Shown in pieces: positions 25,340 to 43,700 of a stretch of 64,000 nt of DNA. The notes beneath the pieces are model-generated. The model was given only the letters and a program-made list of their open reading frames with translations. It searched no databases and was not told the origin of the DNA. This DNA is from Bugula neritina. Taxonomy: Eukaryota; Bryozoa; Gymnolaemata; Cheilostomatida; Bugulidae. The position numbers were made by a program, and so were the translations under genes. Within the stretch, counting starts at the first letter, position 1. Each line of letters begins with the position of its first letter. The stretch lies in NCBI GenBank assembly GCA_964035545.1, contig OZ037765.1, positions 24,670,504-24,734,503 of the forward strand. Reading direction: 5' to 3'.

Positions 25340-28300
25340 CTAATATCTAGGACAACTATAGTCTACAAGTTTAGCCCATGAGTCCAGTCCACCAATGACA
25401 TCAACAATGCTCACAGGTGTGTCTGCCAAAACATCTTTGATATACTTGACTGCAAGTTGAGAATCATTTCCATGATGACAGATACAAACAATAGTGTCTG
25501 CATTCGATTGAAGAGACGTGATTCCACTATTATCTCCACCATCTATGCTATAAGCGTTTTGGCTAATTTTAGCTAAGAGTTCATCTTTAGTAATTTTTTC
25601 AAGAGAGTTCAGTGGAATATCTAAAAAAAAAAGGAAATCAATAAAACTGAAACTTGTCAGTATATTTCATAAGAATATATAATATACTCATGTCATATGT
25701 GTAGAGTGTATGTAGAGATGGTAAAAACAATCCCACTTGAATTGCGTTATTAGTCTTAGGACACTTCACCATGTAACCTTAATCTACATAAAGTGCATGT
25801 GTCTGTAAAATAAATTTTGAATACAGTTGCATAGTTGTTGTTAAGTTAGTTTGCATACATACTAATAGAGTGTGAAATCTTGCAGATGTCAAACTCGTGG
25901 CATGGTCTGACATCCAGTAGCAAGTGTCTTTTACTTTTATCTCGATAGTGATTTTTAAAGTATGTAGGTGATATTCTAGACATTCCAATACCCTGAAAAA
26001 CAATAAGGTTTAGAAGGCTTAGTTTATAGACACACATGTATCCAAACTGTAATTATGGTCATGACAAGGCTGAAATAAGTGAAACATAATTCAAAGTTAT
26101 TAAGACCCAACTTATTAAAGAATTTTCTTGGAAATTTATTAGTTTCAATGCCCAAAATGGGAATAACCAACTAGTTCGAATAAATACACATTGGGCCATG
26201 GATTCTTACAGAAAAATAGGAACTCTGCCAAAAGAAGGAAGCAATTTTACTAACATAAACGCATGACTTACTTTGTCAAATGACAGCTTATCATCTGCAG
26301 AGTTTACACCACAAAACTCCAAGTAATCCACCAACTCTGTTACACTAGGAGTGTCACCACAAACCACACACGAAGGCTGGCGGGGCCGAAGTTTAACCAC
26401 CCTCGTTGTAAATGACAAGCCATCATATAAAAACAGTCTGCCAGCTAAAGAACCTATAGTAAAGATAAGGTAACAATAGCTGTACCATAAAAATGTTCAT
26501 ATTTCAACCGAAATAAATTGAAGACAGATATAATCACTAAAGAAGCTAGTTTGTTAAGCAATGTACCAATGGTGTAAGTATCGAATGAGACTTTAGAGTT
26601 ACCCTTCCGTGACATTTAATCGCACTGCTAATGTGGGCAGGTTGACTCACTGACATGCCTGTTCGCTGGCTGATTGAAGTAAGGCTGTTCAATGGTGAAA
26701 GTATATTTAGAATACATAAGTTACAAGCATTTAAAATAACTTTGCTGCTTTCTATAAATAAAATTAAATTAAAGTATTTTTCGTTTAACTTTGCCATATT
26801 TAACAAGAGGTCAAAAACACTGCATGGATAATTTAAGTCTGAGAAATCAAATCAAACAGAAACTCAATCTGGATCAATTTAATATAAAATTTCAACGCGC
26901 GACTGAAGATCAAGAGAGGATAACTCTAATAAATATTATGATATAAATTTAGTCTTAGCATATCAGCTTATTGGTACTTTGGGCTCAATAGCATTTTAGA
27001 AAATTGAATACACCAACACCAAGTGCCTGTAAACTAGCATTTGATTACACACTTTAACGAAAAGTTATCTTTAACAAATTTATTTTGGGTTCGTAAATGA
27101 GCCTCTGTAGCTCAAATAGAATTTTAGTCAAAAATTGTGAGAACATAATTTTTAATTTAAAAGATAAGAATCTCTCAAAATCCTCACAAAGTGAAAATAT
27201 TTAGTTCTTTATAAATCCATTTGACTAAAACTGCATAAATTTAGCACACCTTGCATGCCACTAAGCACTTTTATTGCTTCTTGGGCTTGCATAGTGCCTA
27301 TAATGCCAGGTATGACGCCCAGAACTCCACTCTCAGAGCACGAGGACACAGTGTTGGCAGCGGGTGGTACAGGATACAAGCATCTGTAGCAGGGACCTCC
27401 TTCATGGTTATACACAGTTAACTGACCCTCAAACTTCAACGCCGCACCTGATATTAAAGGCTATAATGAATGGGCAAAGTTTAAATACATATATAGATAT
27501 GCACACATGCTCAAATACAAGTACATTTGTTTTCATACTTACGGAAAGGAAAAATACTCATACATAAGCAAAGGAATTCACAAAATTATAAACAAGTGTT
27601 TAAATTTTCCAACAAGCTGTAAGTATTAGCATATAAAAGCGAGAACAACATATTATATTCACAGTAAAGTAACATTCTATAGCACAAAAATGAAAACTTG
27701 TTAAAATACAAGACATTTTTAAATATTTACTTTTGCTTAGGTTAAATAATAGTTAGAGCAAATAGGTCGTAAAATCTTTACCCACCTTTTTCAATATGAC
27801 ACATGCATCATTAAGGAGATACCTCGTTGCCACGTTATCTGTACAGTCTAACACAGCATCGTACTGCGATATGATACTAAGAGCATTTGTACTGTTAATA
27901 GCTACATGATGCTCTTGATATGTCGGTAGGGAGTTTACACCAGAACAAGCTGCTGACGCAGATTTGCATTTAGGCACACCTGTTCCAGATTCTTTATGCA
28001 GAATCTGTCTGTGTAAGTTACTAACTTCAACCACGTCATGGTCCAGCAAACCTAAACAATTACAAACTGAAAGCAAACAAACTAATACTGACTCATAGTT
28101 GTAGCAGCCACATGTTTTTGAGTTGAAGCTTATAAGCAGACTCATCACCAGAACTACCATAAGACTTGCTGGTAAACCAGAACATAGTTTTCACAGGGAA
28201 ATGTTTGCTATGAAAGATATTTTATACTTCAATCCTACTTTGAACAAACTGAGTGTTAGAGTGAGAATATTTTAAAAAAACCCATATCGAACCAATAACT

Positions 28301-28558
28301 ACAAATTAAAAAGTGTTTAAGCAAATTCACTCCTTATCTAATTGCTTCACTACTCACTGAACTACGTCACTACTCACCAAGAGTTCCTATTCCTGCAGCA
28401 GACAAGTACACAGCAGCTGGACACCCCAAGCCGCCACACCCGACAATCAGAGCTTTACTTGATTTGAGTTGTTGCTGGCATCTAACTCCAAATTCTGAGA
28501 GTATAAGTTGCCTACCATATCGTCCAACCTCATCATTAGTAAGATTGTGAACAGACAT
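25340..28558 (-). CDS. MOCS3: Adenylyltransferase and sulfurtransferase MOCS3 (UBA4)
   Basis: Six exons, all phases matching: 28558-28378, 28051-27786, 27460-27250, 26453-26272, 25992-25863 and 25620-25340 (TAG), 416 codons. The protein adenylates and thiocarboxylates MOCS2A and URM1, for molybdopterin synthesis and tRNA wobble-uridine thiolation in the cytosol. Visible: the E1-like ATP loop [12 protein letters not shown], the [13 protein letters not shown] segment, zinc ligands CYRC and CVVC, the E1-type cysteine in [13 protein letters not shown], and a C-terminal rhodanese domain ([16 protein letters not shown]) with active-site cysteine in [11 protein letters not shown]. Human MOCS3 is about 45 residues longer at the N-terminus. 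Here the start [18 protein letters not shown] is just after an acceptor (GTTTTCAG|TAATG), so an extra upstream exon is possible. Head-to-head with ADH5. Confidence 0.95.
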
Positions 28559-29824
28559 TACTGAAAACGTAATCAGTTTGAGTTTATTATAATGAACATA
28601 ATTCCAAACTAAAATTATAAAAATTATCATTATTATAATAATAATTATAATCATAATCGTGATTAATGATTAAATTATTGACAACCAATAATTAATATAT
28701 TAATATGGATATGCAGCTATTTACTGTACTATTTTACTTTTAGTCTAAGTTAAGATCATAATGATAATGATAACCCAAACATTATATTTGACAACACTTA
28801 CACTGGCATTACTATTGTCTATTAGTATTACTGAGTAGTAAAGTAGAACTAAAGTCAGTTGATTGCTTGATATTAACACCTGATAAACTTCAACTTAGAG
28901 CTAATAATATTAGTTTTAGATTTAGTTTTTCTATTATTATTAGGCATTGCCATTACTATTAGGCTTAGCCAATTTTCATTGATTATCAAAGTTAATCAGT
29001 TAATGTAATACTTAAACTTTAAAGTTACCTAATACAAATAGTTATACTCAGTCTCACTGACTGTCACTGTATTACTATTAGTATACTCATACAGCCATAG
29101 TCATAGAATGGTTATGCCTATGGTAATTACTAAATCTAATGACCAAGTCTAATGACTATGACTAGGAGTATGAGTAATGAACTACTCTGAGTCTGAGACA
29201 AAGTTTCACAGTAAGGGTAACACTAACTTTGAGAATTATTGTCAGTTTAAAGTGAAATCTATCACCTGAGCCGTCACCTGTCTAATGACTATGACTATGA
29301 GTAATAACTATAAGTATAAGTATAAATAATCATAATATTAATGGACAGTCAGTGTCACAATGACTATGAGTTCTCACTTTCAGTATTACTATCACTATCA
29401 GTATGACGATCACAACGGGCAATGGCTCTGTAACTGTAAGCTAAGACTCAGACTGTTTCAGCACCAGAAAAAGCTGAAGCATCTAGGCCTCTAGATTTAA
29501 ACTTCAGCGTGAGTGTCTACTTCGAGGTCTCTGTAAAATAATAACTATCTGGTTTAGACTTTGACTTTAACGAGGAGTTAAAGCCTAAAGACTAGAGTTA
29601 TCTGAAAAAGAGTAAATATTACTCCGGAGTTATCTAGCTAGCAAACCATGAGTATTCAGTGAAAATATCGGCATAGCGGGACACCAATCGAGCAAAAATT
29701 GGATTGCATTTTAGCTCACAACAGCTGCAGCGTGTGTATTTCCGTAAAGTTGACACACATCTCGGCCTTTGCACAACCACCGACTGCACAGTCTTCGAAT
29801 TTTTGCAGAGTTACAGTTTCAGCG
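28559..29824. promoter_or_regulatory. Shared 5' region of MOCS3 (-) and ADH5 (+) with cryptic repeats
   Basis: The 1.27 kb between the two start codons should hold both promoters. Much of it is simple-sequence-like: AATTATTATAATAATAATT runs at 28610-28660, and at 28780-29420 mixtures of CATTACTATTAG and ACTATGACTATGAGTAT like those in the element at 18-23 kb. No clear TATA box could be assigned. Confidence 0.5.
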
Positions 29825-34372
<4,548 letters not shown>

Positions 34373-34722
34373 TGGACTCATGGTGAAGTCTAATGTAATT
34401 TGCTGGGTTGGACCAAAAAGTTGAGTGACTACTTTTGACATTTGCAATCGGCTGTTTTTTTGCTTTTAAATCATAGTTTTGTAATTTCTTCTCTGTATTT
34501 CTTTATTGATAATACATTGACATTTTTATGTAATTTTCTGCTTTTCATAATGAAAATACGTTGAATACATCAATAAAAATTTTTCTGCTAACCAATATTT
34601 CTACCAAAACACTATGCACCTTGCATTTTCACAAGATTTGTCAAAGAAACGACATACAATTAAAAGACACAATGAATATAAGTGAATAATTAGTGCACTT
34701 AGTAAATTCAGTTAAAACACTT
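34373..34722. other. Converging 3' ends of ADH5 and the polycystin gene
   Basis: Only 350 bp separate the two stop codons. The ADH5 poly(A) signal (AATAAA, 34572-34577, +) lies beyond the polycystin signal (AATAAA on the minus strand, 34507-34502). If both are used, the 3' untranslated regions overlap by roughly 90 bases. Confidence 0.5.
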
Positions 34723-37700
34723 TTAGTTTTCAATATTTGTTTCACCTGTAGTGCCCAACATGTTCATCAATTCTTCTGAAAGTTCTTCCACATCTGGCAG
34801 TGAAGAATCTGCAATAGTATTTTGTATCCGCATAAGTTGGCTGACAACAGACTCTCAAAATATTTCTGTGAACTTTTAGCAATCAAAGTAAATATTGATG
34901 GTGTCATTTTGCAATTCCTATTTGTATTGTCTCACACATCATAGTTGCTAGTGCATGTCAGTCTAGCACGTCCCTATTGTGGTGCAGGTTTGGCAGGTAC
35001 AAGGAATTAGCATATTATAACAATTCACAATCTAAGTAAGATTATCACCTTCAATGTAGGACTTCTTAAGATAACTCAGAAGCACATCAACTCTCACAGG
35101 AAATTGCCCGATATTATCAGCACTGTCCTCATCCTCGCTGTCATCTGAGATCAATGTCTCATCCATACTGCCGGTATCTGAAGAGTCGTCTCCATATTTT
35201 GACAGCCCTGAAAACAGCAAGTGAACTGTTGAGTTTACCCAGTAGTCCCTGTGGTGTAATGGTTAGCGGGCCTGCTTGCAAGCCGGAGGTCTTTGGGTTC
35301 AAAAGTTTTATAACAAGCTCTTGAAAAATAATTTTTTTGGCTGAAGGAATAGTTAGATGAAACAAAACATAACCTACTTATAGGGCATATGCTCCATTCA
35401 ATACCAACAATTGTATTAATAATTGATAATGGTAAATTTAACTTACTAGGAGTACTAACACTGGCAGTAATAACACTAGTAGTGCTAACCTCTACACAAC
35501 AATAATAGTCATCAACTTTGACCAATCATAGAGGCCTAAGCACTCTTGTATGGCATACAGATTGCACCAAGTAACTTTCATATATTGTTTGATGAGAAAT
35601 TGTGCTGAAGCTGTGTTCAGTCATGCATAAAATGAGGTTTAAAGGTAGCTGGATAAAAAAATAGCTCACAAAATTGAAAAATAGGAAATGTTAGATAGCA
35701 GTTCCAAAAATGAAGCCTACATTTCATCAGCAGTAATAAAGATTACATAGTCACTATATATAGAGCATTTTAAGCTACGCTAACCTGGTCATTATAATGT
35801 AGTATGTTCTTACCTGTCCAAGATTTGAAGCGGCCCAGCATAAAGTTGATGATCTCATACTCATTTCTTTGGTTGGCAACATCATTTTTTAATGTGGTGA
35901 AGCTTTCAATCACAATGGAAAGTAGCATATTTAGCAGAATGAACATGTTGACCACCATAAAGAGTATGAAGAATATTGGAGAGAGGAAATTACTCCTGGT
36001 CATCTTTTGAAAATCAAATCTTCCCAGCATCATTGCAAAACATGTTTCCAGTGATCTTATGAACGTGACAAATTGATACATATCTTGCATTAATATAATG
36101 TTGAAGAACTGAACAAAAGAAAAGAAAACAATCATAAATATTATTGAGAATGTTGCCAGCTTCCGTCCACAGTGTTTCAGTGTTCTAGCAAGCAGCGAAA
36201 TCTTCTTATTGAACCGCAACACCTTGATCAGCTTAATTATGACAAAAAAGATAAGCATGGCTACCGATTGTCCATATAGTTCGCAGTAATAGGAGACACT
36301 TTCAAACTTCATGTAAGTGTTTCCTTTTGTCTCCTTGAACCTCTTGGTCAATTTGTCTACCTGGACATACTGGTTGACGAAAAGGATGGCTCCGAGAAAG
36401 GCCAAGAGAATAATTACTAAAAATATAATACAAGTAAAAGTCTAGCATAAATGCAAACTTTCCTAGTCCACATATAATACACAGGATCTTACAAATAGTT
36501 ATTAAAACTACAGTATTAATATGTTTTAATGCAGTATGTTTTATGGAACAATAATGGCACACCTCATAGAAAGCAGTGACTATACTTGTCTTCTTGTGGA
36601 TGCACAGTTAGGGTAACCTAAATATAGTCTTAATGTAACTAAAAGTTTATTAACAACGTACCCCATTCATGATAATTCCAATATTCTTTAAAATACACTC
36701 TTCCTTGTCTTTTAATGCTTTTACACTCGATGACAAGAAATCCAATAATAAACACTCCAAACATTGCGTGACAACTAATTTGAAAAGTGGCCTCTGCTCC
36801 CACATACTGCAACAGCCTCATTGGAAGGAACCTGAAAGTATAAAAACTTAGTGGAATATTGTTAAATAATAATAGTAGCTAGACTAATCATGAATACAAT
36901 ATGAGCATAAATATAGCAATTTAATTTGGTCGTACATTAAACTTTGCTGAATTTTTGTGTGCTGCACATACAATTATAATTTTCACAGATGGTGCCGAGT
37001 TCATTTTAATATCAACACAAGACTTTACCACTTATAATGAAATCAACCGTTTTTCACGGTTGTTTTCATTATTTAAACAGTAAAAACAATCGCAGTATAG
37101 TAACTTTGAGTTACTAATGCCAATTTTCACGAGCCCAAATTCTAACTATGGATGCAACACTCTCCAGAGAGCAAATTTGCAAGTACTGTGATTGTAACTG
37201 GTTAGATGTTGAAATAATTTTATTTTCTTAATTCATTTTAGCAAATTTTAAAATATACCTATATTATAGATTCAAATACTTTTAATAAAATAATTATCGC
37301 CTGTACCATGCATAAATCATTAATAGCAGCATACATGCTTTTACCCGACATCTCATCATAAAGTGCTATTCAGAGGTAAATCCTGTGCATCCACACGCAC
37401 AGAACAACAGCGATGAAACGTTACAAAGGTTACAAGATATTTTACCTCCATCTGGGATTAAAACTTCCAGAATTTGGCATCTCGAGTAATAAAGTGCTGA
37501 TACAGAACAAGTTCATGCCTACATTGTAAACTGTGAACTCAATAAAGATGGCTCTAGTGTATCTGTCTATCCATGTATTCTGCTCCAGCACTTTAGATCT
37601 CTCAATCAGTGACTCAGCATCTTCTCTTAGGTCAAAGACGTATCCGCCACCACTATACATGCTAATCTCTCCTAAACACATTTATTGAATGTTAGTTTGC

Positions 37701-40700
37701 ATTAACATTACGCTATGCATTTTAGCTAAAATAAGTATAAACTTTTAAAAATATTCATTAATTTGTGCAGACAATTCAAGCACAACAATTTATGCATGTA
37801 AAGAAGTCTATGATTTCAACTAAGAGTCTCTTTGTGATTGGCACTGGCTAGAGTTATATTATTCAGACACGCAAATAAAATAAAACTTTTAAGTAATTTA
37901 TACTGCATCTGATAAAATTTGTTACAAGTAATTTTTTAAACATCACCAAGATTGAGTTTGAAAAGCTGGTAAAAATGTATGCAAATAAAGATTCTTAGGT
38001 GTTATTAAGAGTGCAAATACTGCGTTACACCAGCAGTAATGGCTCATCAACTTACATTTCTAAAATTCAAATGCATGTTTACCAGCATAAGGTTAAGGAA
38101 ATAGCTTTAATGTGCTCATAAAAGCGCATTTTTGTTGCAATGCAAACATACGAAATACAAAAACAATGTGACCAGCAAGAAGCATTGGGAGTACAACTCT
38201 AGATATGTCATTAATGCTGCTCTATAGTCTATAGTTAGTATGATATAATATACTACCAGCACCACTACTGTGTGAAAGCTGTAGTAATAAAAGTATAACT
38301 GTTCATTATTCAAATACTACCAGGGAAGGGCAGACCATCCAACTCTTTAGCAGTCCGATAAATAAACTCTTCAAAGTTGGCAGAGTCCACACCCTTCTTC
38401 ATCCATCCTGGGCCAAAATCTCTCCTTTCATCTTCCAGAGTGCTGTACTTATTCAAGCATTTGCTTATAATGCCAGTAAGCTGTTGAGCAACACCACATG
38501 TATCTGCAAGTCACCAATTAGAAGACACTATTTCACACTCAAAGAGGTTGATATGCCTTATTCTATGTATCACGGAATAAATTACGTGCAACTCCTAATC
38601 ACATGTGTACCACAGTACATACATGAAATATACTAAATGAGCATTTGTGTTGTTTACTGGATTTATTACTTTTAACTTGTGGTTAATCGCTTATGTGAAT
38701 ATAATGATATAATATAACATAGTAGTAGTGGCAGTAGTATTTATGTTGCAAAATTAAAGGCTGTATTTTTTCAAATTCGTGCGTGTGCGTGTGTGTGCGA
38801 TGCGAGCAATAGAATAATAAAATACTTTAACTCATTACTTTTCATACTACAGCTTTGGTATTATTTCATTTATGTTTTTTGAATGAAATTTAAATTGTAC
38901 ATACTTGGTGGAATTCTTAGCTGCCTGATAACAGCATAGCCCATAATCCTAGAAGTTTTGTCACCAAGAAATCCTCTTAGATTCACAGGAGGCTGGTTAT
39001 TGTACCACGGAGCTGCTCTTAGTTCTGGTATCAAAGTCTCTCTTGTCCAATACCAGAAGTTACTTACATTACGAATCTATAAATAGATGCTACACTTTAC
39101 ATTAACTAGTAGGATGAGAGACTACCAACATAATATATCGCACAAGCACTTGATAAAGTACAGTAACAAATTTTCGTTGCTGAAATACTTGAATTTGCTG
39201 AATTAACATTTCAACACTAGTTATTGATTAGGTATATTTAAATTTATTACAGCAAGTTCATTTCTGTGTAAAATATACAAAACCAGCGTTAAATTTACAC
39301 CTGTAATATAATACATCAGTGAGCAAAGAGTAAAAGAAATGTACTACGTGATGGGCTACCTTGGAATAATCTTGAAAGAATTTATCTCCTTTTTTAATGA
39401 ACATGTCCTCCATGTGTTTCTTGAACCGGTAAGACTGAACATTCTGAGTGCTGGAGCTGAGGACAGCCAGGATTGAGAGAAACAAGCAGTAGATAATCAT
39501 CTGAAAGTCAACATCAGCACATAGTATAATAGCACATAGTGTAATAGCACATAGTGTAATAGCACATAGTGTAATAGTACATAGTATAATAATACATAGT
39601 ATAATAGTACATAGTATAATGATACATAGTATAATAGTATGGTACATAGTATAATAGCACATGTATAGTATAATAGCACATAGTAAAATAGTACACAGTA
39701 TAATAGTACACAGTATAATAGTACATAGTATAATATTACATAGATAGTACATAGTATAATAATACATAGTATAATAGTACATAGTATAATAGTACATAGT
39801 ATAATAGTACATAGTATAATAGTACATAGTATAATAGTACATAGTATAATAGCACATAGTATAATGATACATAGATAGTACATAGTATAATAATACATAG
39901 TATAATAGTACATAGTATAATAGTACATAGTATAATAGTACATAGTATAATAGTACATAGTATAATAATACATAGTATAATAGTATAATAGTACATAGTA
40001 TAATAGTACATAGTATAATAGCACATAGTATAATAGCACATAGTATAATAGTACATAGTATAATAGCACATAGTATAACAGCACATAGTATAATAGTACA
40101 TAGTATAATAGCACATAGTATAATAGTACATAGTATAATAGCACATAGTATAATAGCACATAGTATAATAATACATAGTATAATAATACGTAGTATAATA
40201 GTACATACATTAGATAGTACAAGTCTATTTATTTTGATAGAATTGAATATTCTGCTTTGCGGTTAATTTTTTTGAGTTGACATTTTTTAAAAATCACATA
40301 ACTACATATGAAATATAAATCTGTATAAAAGTAGGTTGAATAACATTTGACATGATTTATTCTTCAATTGTTCAAAAGAGTGTTTTACCATTCCTGTCAT
40401 ACTTAGAAAAATATTGAAGTCGTGACTTAAAAAGTCATAAATCTTATACACAAAGAGTAATATTTTATATGCTTCATATACTTATAAAAGATTCATCTGC
40501 AAGCTTTGTCACGTAGTGAAAATATGTGTGCTGATGGGAATTTCGAAAATGGCTGCTACATCAAATGCTTTAGCTCTATTAGTTAGTAACTGTAACGGAA
40601 AAGTAGCAGCTTGATCACATCTCAGCACCATATGAGCAACTAATATCAAGACCTTTAGTTTCTTTGAACATTCAGTTATAAAATGCGGTATAAAGCAAAC

Positions 40701-43700
40701 AACCATCAGAAATTTAGTGTATATCTGGCATCATCCATGAGTGTGGTAAGGTTTAGATGTCTTGGCTTTTGCATGGTGAATTTAGTAGATGCAGTTATTC
40801 AATTAATTGGCATAAATGATGACAAAACTTCATTGAGACTTGCCTCTCTAATTACTTTATGCATATTCATCTCTTTCAACCGCCTTTTCCTTATAGCAGC
40901 CAGCATTTTCTCATTGGGTGGTCTAATTGTAAAAGGCTCAAATGATCTTACAGCATGATGACCTAAAATTACAGGAACAATTATGGTATTAACCTTTGAC
41001 CCTAAGCACTTCCATAGGGTCCACCTATGAGGTGAGCTAATAGAAAATAGGGTGTTGCTTTGGGTTTAGCTTGTGCACCAATAACTGTGCATTCGAAAAT
41101 ATTTTACCAAGTACATGTCTCTATCCCTTGTAGAACAATTGGAAAGTAGCCAAAACTAAGAAGTATAATTTCCTTATTCTTAGGTGAAAGAGCAATACAA
41201 ACAAATACTAAATTTTCATCTTTGCCCGAAAAAGGTAACAAATAAGCTATTTATTCATAATGATATCACTTGTAGATGCATAATCACATTGCCAAAAGAG
41301 AAGACAACTTTGTATAGGACATGTATGATATAAAATTTTAGCCACAATAAAAGTATATACTTGTGTGGCTATCAGAACCAAAGTATTGTTCGTCATAGCT
41401 CAACACCAGGTCCTCTTCATCGTTCAGTTGTTCTTCCTCGGAGTGTGGAGTTTTTATGAGCAGAGAGAAGATAACTGCCATTATGATGACCTGTGCACAT
41501 TAAATATAGGTGGTGATGCTTATATAAATCTATATAGTTTACAATCTGTACACCTGTGCACTGCTTGACAGATTTTTACAGCTTCAGTTAGATAGCTTTT
41601 TAGAACATGATATAAACCATAAATATATTCCTGAAACTTTTTAAATTTGTGTCAACAAATAGTAACTCTTTCAACACCTACAGCCTGCATCTGATCTGCA
41701 CTCAAAGTAATAATAAGTAGAATGTACTCAAGTTAGGATCATAGTAAACAAAAATTGATGAAAAATTATTCTGGTAACATGAATTAATCATCATCTCTTT
41801 TCTAACATTTACCATAACAAAATTTAAGGAAATCACACTGGGCATCTTACAGTATAATATGCTAATGTCTAATTGCAAACACTTTTTTGTTCAAGCTATT
41901 AGGTAATGTTTGCTAAAAGTTTCTGCAGACTACATTGGATATATTTATGGAATTTGTTGGAAGCTAGCCAAAAGCATTTATGTGATAAATGTTTGCAATA
42001 CGTTACACAGTATAGAGCTGTTACTCACATGATGGATGAGTATATAATATATACAGATTACTATTACTTTACCTTAATCGGCTGAGTTATAAAGACACTA
42101 GATAGGAATGCTATAACCATTGAAGTAAGCCACTTAGACGTCTTTTCATTACCAAACTCCAGACTGTAGAGGAACACAAACACTGCACAAGTTATGACTG
42201 ACAGCCACAGCAGTATCCATGCTAGTCCTCTGCATGTATAAAACACATAAATATTAAATAATAACTATATTTAAGGAAAATATTATTCGTAAATTAGAGA
42301 AAATATTATTTAGTGATAAACAAATAAGTGATAAGCAAATAGCATTGTGAGGAAATTATCACGTTGGATTGTATTCTTAAGTTTTTTGCAACCTGCAAGG
42401 AACCAACTGAAAAGTATTTTTTCTTTGGTTTGTTTAAAAAAATACGCTTTGCAAGTTTATTTATTTGGGACATTTATCTACTTTTGTAAAATTTAGAGTA
42501 ATTATTCAATAAAAAAGTATATAGGAAAGAGTTGCACGATTAATCTTTCATAAACAAAAAACTTAATTAAATCGTAGGAGTATATTGGTGGATGTCCAGA
42601 CAGTTTAAAACTTTAAATACCAAAAGCAGTTTTCTTTATGGTATACAGTTCGCAAGCATCTTAATAAGAAATATTGCATCTGTTTGCATGTTTTTATTTG
42701 TATGTATTTATATGAATTAACATGTATTTAAGAATTACCTGCACCACCAAGGTAAAGTGATGGGTTTCCTATAGTTGCTGGAATTCTTCTCAAAATGCTT
42801 GCTAAATGTTTCTCTTGAAGCATCAACATTTTGGTGCAAGTTTGAAAATCCAGTGCCCTAATATGCATATAATATATAATATACAATACATAATGCATAA
42901 TATATAATACACAATATAGAATACATATGCATATAATAGAAAACAATTACAATGCATAAAATATAATACATATCATATTAATATATAACATATAAGATAA
43001 AAAATTTGAAACAAATCAAACTGATTCGATGTTTTGTATTAGCAAATATTTAAAGCACAGTCAAAGGAGAAACGATATATTAAAAAACTTTGATTTATAT
43101 TGTATTCTATAAAATAGAATAACTTATAGTTGAGTATAGATACCTGAAAGTATGGGTGGGATATGTTGGAGTACCTAGCTTCATTCAACGCAATGGCCAG
43201 GTTTAGAGGGGAATGCCTTTTTCTCCTATGGCGAGATTTTCTAAACATCTGTATTACGGCCAGAGACACAAAAAATACTATGAAGTTGGAGTAGAAACCA
43301 ATTGCAATCTGAAATCAAAATTATAAACAAAATTAAAATATAAAAATAAATCTGTGTTTTAAATAATATGACACGTAAGTGATAATGCGACGCTATATGC
43401 AGTCATTATCTAAGCAGTGTAACAAAGAAATAGTCCCTCTGCAAAAATGTTATGACATATTAAGAATGTATTTATATGTAAATTGACCAATTGCAGAAAC
43501 TATGAGTTAGCCTTTTTGGCTGTCACCTCTACATACAGACACAAGCTAAAGCAGGTTTCAAAAAACCTTTTGTAAAATTTAAATTGTAGTTATTCTCCGC
43601 AGAACAAAAAGTGCAAAAATTAAAAAGATGATCCACAATAAAAAACTAAACAATGCATTTACTAACAAGAGTATAAAATAAAAGTATTTTAAACATGTCA

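Noticed and set aside
37795-37820. ATGTAAAGAAGT match to part of miR-1 on the plus strand.
   Set aside because: Lacks the GGAAUGU seed and has no pairing arm nearby.
39258-40222. Long open frames of Tyr/Leu/Thr repeats on the minus strand.
   Set aside because: Produced by a 15-bp minisatellite whose period is a multiple of three; intronic.
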